From Stomoxys calcitrans (taxonomy: Eukaryota > Arthropoda > Insecta > Diptera > Muscidae): a DNA stretch of 64,000 nt. Shown here one piece after another: positions 40,701 through 52,700 of this stretch. Location of the stretch: assembly GCF_963082655.1 (NCBI RefSeq), contig NC_081552.1, positions 193,964,098 to 194,028,097 on the forward strand, written 5' to 3'. Under the pieces are notes generated by a model that was given only the letters and a program-made list of their open reading frames with translations, did not search any database and had not been told where the DNA came from. A program made the position numbers and the translations under genes. Position 1 is the first letter of the stretch. Every line of letters begins with the position of its first letter.

Positions 40701-43700
40701 GTAGTTACAAACAGAATGTCGAAATGAGTATACCCCCCATCTTATGGTGGAGGGTATAATAAGAACTGTTATGCTATTGCAGCTATATCAAGTTATAGTC
40801 CCATTCGGACCATAAATGAATGCGGAACATTGTAGAACTCATTGTGTAATATTTCAGTTCATTCGGATAAGAATTGCGCCTTGTAGGGGCTCTCATGAAG
40901 CAAAATCGGGAGATAGGTTTATATGGAAGCTGTATCAAGCTATTGATCGATTCAGACCATATTAAACACGTATATTGAAGGTCATGAGAGAAGCGGTTGC
41001 ACAAAATGTCACCCAAATCGGATGAGAATTGCGCCCTCTATTGGATCAAGAAGTCAAGATCATAGATCGGTTTATATGACAGCTATACCAGATTATGAAC
41101 CGATTTCAATCATACAAAGCACATTTGTTAGTTAAATCGGATAAGAATTGCGCCCTCTAGAGGCTCAAGAAGTCAAGACCCATGATCGGTTAATAAGCCA
41201 GCTCTATCAAAACATGGACCGATTTTAACCATACTTAGCGTAGTTTTTGGAAGAGATACTACAAAATGACGTGCAAAATTTCAATAAAATCGGATAAGAA
41301 TTGCGCCCTCTAGAGGCACATGAAGTCAAGACCCAAGATCGGTTTATATGACAGCTATGTCAAAACATGGACCGATTTAAAACATACTTAGCGTAGTTGT
41401 TGGAAGTGCTACCAAAACACTACGTGTAAAATTTTAATAAAATCGGATAAGAATTGCGCCCTCTAGAGGCTCAAGAAGTCAAGACCCATGATCGGTTAAT
41501 AAGCCAGCTCTTTCAAAACATGGACCGATTTAAACCATACTTAGCGTAGTTGCTGGAATAGATACTACAAAATTACGAGCAAAATTTCAATAAAATCGGA
41601 TAAGAATTGCACCCTCTAGAGGCTCAAGAAGTCAAGACCCAAGATTGGTTTATATGACAGCTATGTCAAAACATGGATCGATTTAAAACAAGCTCAGCGT
41701 AGTTGTTGGAAGTGATACCAAAACACTATGTGCAAAATTTCAATGAAATCGGATAAGAATTGCGCCCTCTAGAGGCTCAAGAAGTCAAGACCCAAGATCG
41801 ATTTATATGACAGCTATATCAAAACATGGATCGATTTAAAACATGCTCAGCGTAGTTGTTGGAAGTGATACCAAAACACTACGTGTAAAATTTCAATAAC
41901 ATCGGATAAGAATTGCGCCCACTAGAGGCTCAAGAAGTCAAGACCCAAGATCGGTTTATATGACAGCTATGTCAAAACATGGATCGATTTAAAACATGCT
42001 CAGCGTAGTTGTTGGAAGTGATACCAAAACACTACGTGCAAAATTTCAATGAAATCGGATAAGAATTGCGCCCTCTAGAGGCTCAAGAAGTCAAGAGCCA
42101 AGATAGGTTTATATGGCAGCTATATCAAAACATGGACCGATTTGGCCCATTTACAATACCAACCGACCTACGCTAATAAGAAGTATTTGTGCAAAAATTC
42201 AAGCGGCTAGTTTTACTCCTTCGAAACTTAGCGTGCTTTCGACAGACAGACGGACGGACGGACAGACGGACATGGCTAGATCGACTTAAAATGACATGAA
42301 GATCAAGAATATATATACTTTATGGGGTCTTAGACGCATATTTCGTGGTGTTACAAACAGAATGACGAAATTAGTATACCCCCTATCCTATAGTGGAGGG
42401 TATAAAAATTATAATTATAGACTATTGTACTGTCGACAACATCTTCAACCTTACAGCAGTAGTCAATCATAAATTAAGCGAAAAAAAAGGTTTATGCTTA
42501 CTTCGTAGACATTAAAGCAGCTTTCGATAGAGTGCCAAAAAACCTCCTTACATACAAGCTTCATGATATAGGACTGTCGTCAAAAATCATCGGTTTTGTG
42601 GAAAAGATCCATGGAAACACAAAGCCCGCAGTTTGGTCAGGCACCCAAATGTCAGAGTTTTTTGATACTTGTTTTGGCGTATAACAGGGTTTCTTATTGT
42701 CGCCAATTCTATTTGCTTTGAATCTCAATGACTTACATAACCATCTTGAGGGCGGTCTTTTCGTAGATGAAACAAACATTCGTAATGTATGCGGATAATA
42801 TAGTTATAATGGCCGATAGCCCAACGATTTTGTAGCGGATGATAGAAAACCTAGAATCGAACTGAGACAGATGGGGCATGGAAGTGAACCAGACTAAGTC
42901 CGAAATAATGGTGTTTACGAAAGGAGGAAAGCTATCTGCGAATGAACAAGTAAAAGCGTGCTAAGTTCGGCCGGGCCGAATCTTGGGAACCCACTACCAT
43001 GGCTTCCGCTGAAATTTCATAGAAAATAAGTTAAGAGGATCAAGAAGTCAAATCGGGAGATCGGTTTATATGGGAACTATATCAGGTTATAGACCGATAC
43101 GGACCGTTATAGGCGCAGTTGTTGGAAGTCATAGCAAAATACTAAAGGGTGATTTTTTTGAGGTTAGGATTTTCATGCATTAGTATTTGACAGATCACGT
43201 GGGATTTCAGACATGGTGTCAAAGAGAAAGATGATGAGATTTGACATTTCATCATGAATAGACTTACTAACGAGCAACGCTTGCAAATCATTGAATTTTA
43301 TTACCAAAATCAGTGTTCCGTTCGAAATGTGTTCATTCACCGTAACGTTGCGTCCAACAGCATCTTTGAAAAAATACTGTTCAATGATTCCACCAGCGTA
43401 CAAACCACACCAAACAGTGCATTTTTTGGGATGCATGGGCAGTTCTTGAACGGCTTCTGGTTGCTCTTCACTCCAAATGCGGCAATTTTGCTTATTTACG
43501 TAGCCATTTAACCAGAAATGAGCCTCATCGCTGAACAAAATTTTGTCAAAATTTGAACACATTTCGAACCGAACACTGATTTTGGTAATAAAATTCAATG
43601 ATTTGCAAGCGTTACTCGTTAGTAAGTCTATTCATGATGAAATGTCAAAACATACTGAGCATCTTTCTCTTTGACACCATGTCTGAAATCCCACGTGATC

Positions 43701-46700
43701 TGTCAAATACTAATGCATGAAAATCCTAACCTCAAAAAAATCACCCTTTATATACAAAATTTTAACCAAATCGGACAAAAATTGCGGCTTGTAAGGGCTC
43801 AAGAAGTCAAATCTCCCGATTTGAGATTTGATGGGTTTATATGATAGGTTATAGACCGATTTAGACCCTACTTGGCACAGTTGTTGGAAGTAGTAACAAA
43901 ACACTGTATGCAATCCCATGGCAGCCGGTTGTACGCACCGGATTGACCCGATGGAACTCCTCATCGGCAAGGGCTGCCGCCTCAGTGTACGTGATCGTAT
44001 TTTTTCGTCATGGGAGAGGCACATCCCGGAGTGCCTTCTCCGCACGCTTCTGGTCCGTGCTGGGATTGAAAAGAACTCCGGACCCTGGTTCTGTTCGGTT
44101 TGCCAGAACCGCCCCCACCGTCGGTCGGTGTCGGTGAGGTGTAACCGGTGCATGGAGTGGGTACATAGCCGATCTTGCTCTGGCCTCAGTTAACTACGTG
44201 AGTATAGTCATACTGGATATGTTGCAAGGTGCTGTACGAACATAGCCAGCAGTGGGTCACAAGAGTCATCGTTGTCGGACTATGTGACCCCCGGACCTCA
44301 CCCGTGCGGCATTTTACACAACGACAGCATCCCAGCCCCAATAATGCCAGGCCAGTGCCGGGAAGTGTATAATTTTTGCAACTAAACTGCGACGGTCTTC
44401 GTGGCAAGATCGATCGATGAGTCGGAAGAGCATATTGGTCGCAGCAATCCAGGGGACAAAGCTGACCAACACCTGCAGCTTGCACAGTTGTCACGGATAC
44501 AATGTGCTATGTAAGGATCGCTCAAGGAATGTAGGTGAGGGATTGGCCTTCGTGATACACCATGCCGTGCAATATAGACCCATCTCGCCTGCGCCTGGTG
44601 CTAGTGACCCCTACATGGAATGCATGGGGATAGCAGTCAGGTCCGGTACTGCCGAGATAGACCTATATAACGTGTACATAAAGCCGGTTAGTAGCTGTGC
44701 CCCAATTAATGGCCAAGCTTACAACCCTGACATAAGTGGTTTACTATCTGGCCTTAATCGTCTGGTTCTAGTGGATTTTAATGCGCATCACATTCACATC
44801 ACATGGCGTTCCCGTCTAGGTAACGACCAGCGTGACAGAGCAGATTGAAGGCTCCACTTTTTGTACGGTGAATGAGGATGCCCCCACTAGGATTACGAGG
44901 AGGTGCAGCAGCTCGCCAGACATCTCTATGGCATCCCTTGATCTCCTGAGTGACGTATCCTGGCAAGCCGTCAGCTCCTTGGGATCAGACCACCTCCCCA
45001 TAATTCTTACCATCGACCGACCACCCGCCTTTATAACCTCTGAGCGCCGAACGTTTATCAATCAGAAGAAGGCCGATTGGGCTGGCTTCAGAGAGTATAC
45101 CAATCGCCGCTTCAGTGAACTACCACCCCCCTCGCATGTGCTAGTTGCCGAGAGGAAATTCCGAGACATCATTAACGCAGCAGCCGTTCGCTTTATACCA
45201 GCCGGTCGAATACCCCAGGTGCGGCCCAATTAACCGGCGCAGGTAGAGGTATTCACAGACGAGCGTGAAGGGATTCGTTGTGTGGAATCGGCGAGCTGAA
45301 TCTGAAAACTAACAGAGTAGTCAACGAACATAAGCAAAATATGTTGCTGGAACACTTAGAGTCAATGTAACTTAGGTGCCGGCTTAGGCAAGTTGTGGTC
45401 TAAAGTTAAGTCACTCTCGAACCCCAGTAGACGGGATGACAGGACCTCTGTCACTTTTGGCGAAGTAACCTTATGCCTCTGAACATTGTGGCTAGACAAA
45501 TCGCAGCGACCACTGCTGTGAGGTAAAGGGAGCTTTCTCTTTGATCATGTAGTGACTACGGACACTGTGTTATTCAATATCCGAAGTTCCAGGTAGTGTG
45601 GTTTACTCCCTACCCGAGCCGCTTTTTGGTAAGAAGTACTGTACCAGTATTCCTAAAAGAACCGATTGGAATCATGATATCCCTGGCAACAGAAGTTACA
45701 TAGATTTCTTTGCGGATGGTTCCAAACTAAACGTGGGATTTGGGGTGTACTCTAAAGAACTAGAGCTGGTCATATCGAAAAGGTTACCCGACCACTGCAG
45801 TTTCAAGCGGAGATCCTTACAATTAAGGAGGTGATGGAATGGCTAAGATATAATGTCATTACAACGATTGGCATTAATATCTTCTCAGACAGCCATGTAG
45901 CCATAAAATCACTGGAGAACGTATTGCTGAACATAACATCCGCCCTCGACTGTCGCAGATCTCACAACAAGATGGCTGAACAGTTCAAAATTCACCTGTT
46001 CTGGATGCCGGGCCACAGAGATATACCAGGGAATTCTAAAGCAGACGAGCTTGAGAGACTAGGAACTACCCTACACATTTCAGCGATACAGGAATCTGTG
46101 GGTATGCCTCTAGGGACATTTGAGCTAAGTTTTCAGGACCAGGCCCGAAGGGCAACGAATGATAGATGGTCACAAAGAGGGGGCTGTAAGCATTCCAAAA
46201 CTATGTGGCCTCATCGAGACTTGAAGAGGTCTACTGCTTTGCTGTCATTGGCTAGAACAGACGTCTCAATCATTGTGTCCGGTATGACAGGTTTCTGTCC
46301 AATCAGTGAAGGTTGCCAGCAACGAAGTTTGCAGAAGCTGTAGCGACATCAAGAAAGAAGACATTATAGAACACCTTCTGTGTGTGTGTCCCGCACTAGC
46401 AGTCTGTCTGATTTAGCGGATGTGAACATTCGCAAGTTGTTGGGGGTTTTAAAGCGATCTGAATGGTTCAACGGTAGGAACTAGAAGGCGTCATCCTTCT
46501 TCTGTTCCTGTGGTATCACAATGGACGAAAACGTCTAAGTGAGTTTGATGGCAGACTGCCACTTAAATCTAACCTAACCTATGATTAAAGGTGGTTTACA
46601 TATATACCCGAGGTGGTGGGTATCCAAAGTTCGGCCCGGCCGAACTTAACGCCTTTTCACTTGTTTGGTATATTATTGAATTTGTCTGTTCGTGTCGTCC

Positions 46701-49700
46701 TCAATGCGGCTGTGATGCACAAACAAGCCATCCTTTGGATCCGGTTAAGTATTGAGCAGTAGGTGGACTTTTGAAAAGCCGTCCACCAGACCAAAACACC
46801 ATATAGCATAATAGGTTTCGACAACAGCAGTATATACCCAATGCATGCCACGCGGTCTAAAGCCCCAACTTTGGCCAATGGCTCTCTTGCAGGTGTATGG
46901 GGCAAGTGTGGCCTTTCTTGCCCTTTCCAAAATGTTGGATTTGAAGTTCAGTTTCCAGTTCAGCAAAACACCCAGGTATTTTGCGCTTTCTGTGTTCGAC
47001 CCCAACAGCGTTGAATGTCAGTCCACGGAGGCATGCATGCAATGCACGATTCACTATTCAATAGACACTTAACGGATGTAGGACAAGAATAGACAAAAGC
47101 ATTTTTTTCGTTACATTATTTGTAGCTTAAAAAAAAAACTGTTGACTTGCATTCTCAGAATATGATTTTGAAATTTCAAGGAAAAATATCAGCAATGTAT
47201 TTTAAAATTTTTTATTTATAAAATTACAATCTTTGTCAATGTATTAGTACGAATTTTTTCAAAATATGCTAACTTTGTGCATAAATGAAACATCACATGC
47301 AAATTTTAGTAAGAAAATTTATAGAAAAAAAAAAAAAACAAACAATAAAATCCATTTTAAAAATTCCAAGGCAAAACACGAAAAAAATGGCAAATTCAAC
47401 GGAACTCAAACAAACAAGGGAAATAAATGGAAAAAAAGAAATGACTAACCATTAAAGCCAAAACTCAAAAAAGCTAGATTGGAAAACAAATCTATGCTGT
47501 TGTTACTCTTTCAACTGTAAATCCTTCGCGGGTACGTGAACGCTTCACTTCATTGAAATGAATTTTCCAATTGGTTTCAAAACGTGAGGGAAGTGAGAAT
47601 AAAAGGGCATTTCGTTTTTTTTTTTTTTTTGAAGTGGGGTTGTGGTGTGAGTTTTGGGCGAAACCCCATTCATTGAGTTGTTCATTGAATAATGAATGGA
47701 GATGATTGATGGAAAAATGGTTTTTGTTTTTTTTGGTTTTTTTTTTTTTTGGTTTGGGGAAATGAAAAGGAAAAGTGTTAACCAAATACAGCCACGATAC
47801 ACACACACACAACAACAACAAAAACGAAAATGCATCCAGCGGTTGATAGAATATGAAACCAATGACATTGAGTGTGAAGAAGTGATGAAAATAAGTTGTT
47901 TTTTTTATGAAAAATAAAAAAAGGAAACAAAATTATTATCGAAAAGAAAAAACAAAGAATGAAGAGATTACAAAATTAATACCCAAAAAAAAAGGTGATA
48001 CAAACAACAAATATTTAAAAATTAAACCAATACAAGGAAAATTTGCTATATCAAAATATTTTTCATTAATCTAAGTTAATTGTTTTTTGTACATTTATTT
48101 CTCTAAACATCAAGTATTTTGTTTATACAACGTTTTAGCAGACTGTGCAAGAGAACAAATTTCGTTGCCTACTTTAGGGAAATATTTTTATTGTCATTGC
48201 GGATAACACAAATGTTTATGACTGACTTTTTTTAATAATATTTTAAATTTGTAAAGATATTTCGCTGACACACATGACATGATTTAACACCACAGAATTG
48301 TGAAAAACATGTTGTTTACAAAACAAAATTGGATTATCACTTAATAATGCGAGTGTTCGTCATGTATGGTATCAAAGCAGAAACCTAAAGTGTGTATTTA
48401 AAAAAATCCAAGAAAATGTTTTTATTTTACCATCACACAGTAATTCTATATAGATTTAAACCCATTTTCAGATTAATTCACAATTCGTGAGACAAAAAAG
48501 AAAACAAATGACAAAAAATCCGATCAAAAGTATATAATTGTTCCATCAATCTAAAAATAGAGATATATTTTAATTATACCCTCCACCGTGGGATGGGGGT
48601 ATACTAATTTCGTCATTCCGTTTGTAACTACTCGAAATATTCATCTGAGACCCCATAAAGTATATATATTCTTGATCGTCGTGACATTTTATGTCGATCT
48701 AGCCATGTCCGTCGGTCTGTCCGTCCGTCCGTTAACTTTCGAAGGAGTAAAGCTAGCTTCTTGAAATTTTGCACAAATACTTCTTATTAGTGTAGGTCGG
48801 TTGGGATTGTAAATGGGCCGTATCGGTCCATGTTTTGATATAGCTGCCATATAAACCGATCTTGGGTCCTGACTTCTTGAGCCTCTAGAGGGCGCAATTC
48901 TTATCCGATTGGAATAAAATTTTGCACGACGTGTTTTGTTATGATATCCAACAAATGTGCCAAGTATGGATCAAATCGGTGCACAACCTAAAATAGCTGC
49001 CATATAAACCGATCTTGTGTCTTGACTTCTTGAGCCTCTAGAGGGCGCAATTCTTAGCCGATTGAAATGAAATTTTGCACGACGTGTTCTGCTATGACTT
49101 CCAACAACTGTGCTAAATTAGGTTCAAATTGGTAAATAACCAGATATAGCTGCCATATAAACCGATCTGGGATCTAGACTTCTTGAGCCTCTAGAGGGAG
49201 CAATTATTATCCGATTTGTTTGAATACGTGTTTATTATGGTCTGAATCGGTCTATAGCCTGATACAGATCCCATATAAATCGATCTCTCTGTTTACTTCT
49301 TGAGCCCCTAAAGGTCGCAATTCTTATTCGAATTGGCTGACATTTTACACAGGTCTCCAACATATAGTTTAATTATGGTCCGAACCGGACCAAATCTTGA
49401 TATCGCTTTATTAGCAGAGCAAATCTTTTTCTTTATCTTTTTTTGCCTTAGAAGAGATGTCGGGAAAAGAACTCGACAAAATGCGATCCATGGTGGAGGG
49501 TATATAAGATTCGGCCCGGCCGAACTTAGCACACTTTTACTTGTTTTTATACTCACCAACACAGGCTGGGGGTATACTAATCTAGTCATTCCGTTTGTCA
49601 TGCCTCGAAATATTGATCTAGGACCCCATAAAGAATATATACTCTTGATCGTCTCGACATTCTGAGTCGAACTAGCCATATACGTCCGCCCGTCTGTCGA

Positions 49701-52700
49701 AATCACGATAGCGGTCGAACGCGTGAAGCTAGCCGCTTGAAATTTTGCACAGATACTTAAAATTGAGGTAGGTCATCATGGATTGCAAGTGGGCCATATG
49801 GATTCAAATTTGAATATAGCTCCCATATAAACCAATTTCCCGATTTGACTTCTTGAGCCGCTGGAAGCTGCAATTTTTGTCCGATTTGGCTGATAGTGTT
49901 CTGTTATGACTTCCAACAACTGTACCAAGTGACGTCCAAATCGGTCTATAACCTGATATAGCTCCCATATAAACCGATCTTCCGGTTTGAGTTCTTGAGC
50001 TCCTGAAAACCTTATTTTCCATCCGATTTGGCTGAAATTTTGTCCATAGTGTTCAATTTAGACGTCCAACATCTGAGCCAAGTACGGTCCAAATCGGTCT
50101 ATAACCTTGAATTCTTGAGCCTCTGGAAGCCAGAAATTTCATCCAATTTGAATGAAATTTTGCACATTGTCTTCTGTTATGACTTCCAACAACTGTGTAC
50201 GGTTCGAATCGGTCTACAATCTAATAAAGCTCCCATATTAACCCGGTTTGATTTCTTGAGCTCCTGGAAGCCGCATGTGATGTCTTATTATGGCTTCCAA
50301 CATCTGAGACAAGTACGGTCCGAATCGCTCTATAACCTGGTATAGCTCCCATATAAACCGATCTCCGGATTTGACTTCTTGAGCCCCTGGAAACCTTAAT
50401 TTCCATCCGATTTGGCTGACATTTTGCACCTAGTCATCTGTTATGACTTTCAATAACAGCCTAGTACGGTCTGAATCGGATTATAACATGATATAGCTCC
50501 CATATAAACCGATCTCCCGGTTTGACTTCTTGAGCTCCTGGAAGCCGCAAGTTTCAACCGATTTAGCTGAAATATTGCATGCGGTGTTTAGCTATGACTT
50601 CCAACAACTGAGCCAAGTACGGTTTAAATCGATCTATAACCTGATATAGCTCCTATATAAACCGATCTTCTGATTTGACTTCTTGAGTCCCTGGAAGCCG
50701 CAATTGTTGTCCGATTGGTTGCGATTTTGCATGTGGTGTTCCGCTATGACTTCCCACAACTTTCTGAAGTACGGTCCAAATCGGTCAAGAACATGATATA
50801 GCTCCCATATAAACCGATCGCCCGATTTGACTTCTTGAGCCCTTACAAGCTGCGATTTTCATCCGATTTGGCTGACATTTTATGTTATGTACGGTGCCAA
50901 GTACGGTCCAAATCGGTCTTTAACCAGATATACCTCCCATATTTTAGCAGTCCCAAGATTCGGCCCGGCCGAACTTAGCTCGCTTTTACTTGTTATACCC
51001 TACAACACTTCTGTGGAACAGAGTATTAAAACTTTGTGTATTTGTTTGTAACACCCAAAAGGAAGAGAGATGGACCCATTGATGAGTATACCGATCGACT
51101 CAGAATCACTTTCTGATTCGATTTAGGTATGTCCGTCTGTCCATGTTAATTTGTGTACAAAGTACAGGTCGCAATTTGCATCCGATCGTTTAAAAATTTG
51201 GTACAGGCATGTTTTTCGGCCTAGAGATGAAGCCTGTTGAAATTGGAAAAATCGGTTCAGATTTAGATATAGCTCCCATATATATGGGAGCAATATGCAG
51301 TAGTATTGCAATAAAATGGTCATTTGTCAACCGATTCTCTCGAAAGTTGGCAGGTAGGATTTTCTATTGACTCTCGATTAATACTGGCGAATTTCATAGA
51401 AATCGGTTCAGATTTCGATATAGCTCTCATATATGTATATCGCCCGATTTTCACTCCTAGAGCCACTGCAAGCGCATTTATTGACAAATCTCCCCAAAAC
51501 TTTGTACAACGCTTTCCTCGATGACTACCACAATATCTACAAAGTTTAGTCGAAATCGGTTCAAATTTAGATATAGCACCCATATATATGTTCGTCCAAT
51601 TTGCAGTAATATTGCAATAAAATGGTCATTTGTGAACCGATTCTCTCGGAATTTGACAGGAAGGATTTTCCATTGACTCTCGGCATTACTGTTACTATTG
51701 ACTCTCGACGATTTCATAGAAATCGGTTCAGATTTAGATATAGCTCTCACATATGTATATCGCCCGATTTTCACTCCTAGAGCCACTGCAAGAGCATTTA
51801 TTGATCAATTTCCCCAAAACTTTGTACAACGCTTTTCTCGACGACTTCCACAATATCTACAAAATTTAGTCAAAATCGGTTCAGATTTAGATATAGCTCC
51901 CATATATATGTTCGTTCAATTTGCAGTAATATTGCAATGGTCATTTGTGAACTGATTCTCTCAAAATTTGGCAGGAAGGATTTTCTTATGACTCTGGAAA
52001 TTACTGGTGAATTTCATAGAAAGTTTCAGATTTAGATATAACTCTTTTATATTTATATATATATCGCCCGATTTTTACTCCTGGAGCCAGGTTCGTATTC
52101 TATACTCAAATACCATTTATTTGAGACCCATATTGCCATAGTCAGTAAATAAGTCCTATTTGGGGGTGTTTTGGGGGAAGGGATGGACCCCAGAAACTTG
52201 GTCCCACATTTGGATATAAGATGCGTATTCTACTCGCAAATACCTTTCATCTGAGTCCCATATTATCATGGTCGGTAAAAATGTCCGATTTAGGGGTGGT
52301 CCCCCAAACACTTGGTCCGACAATTGGATATCAGATAAGTTTTCTTATCTTAAATATTTTTCATTTGAGTTTCAAATTGTCGTGCGTGATCTCCGAGATC
52401 TATCATTTTTGAAAATTAGGGTAAGGGGGAGGGTCCGTCCTCCTTCAGATTTCAAAAAATTTAGTACCCTTTTTTCACCACGGGATCATAAGCTACCAAA
52501 CCCTTCATCAGCAGCGGATTTTGATAAATTACCCTGTCAATTATAGTAAGAATTGATAATTGACTGAAAAAGTTAAGGTATTAAAGAAACTTTTCAATAA
52601 TGACTCATCAATGAAACTACTTTTTTTGACCAAAAAAATCCACTTTTTCACATTTTTTTACTCCAAACTGTGTAATTTTTAATCGACTTATCGGATGCTG

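Noticed and set aside
43254..43511. Small plus-strand gene starting [11 protein letters not shown]
   Set aside because: This is the N-terminal transposase segment within the left arm of the fold-back element. It runs into antisense sequence after about 30 codons.
47492..47868. Minus-strand frames rich in Lys and Phe
   Set aside because: Their composition comes from long A/T runs and a CA/CAA microsatellite. No splice acceptor or start supports a gene.
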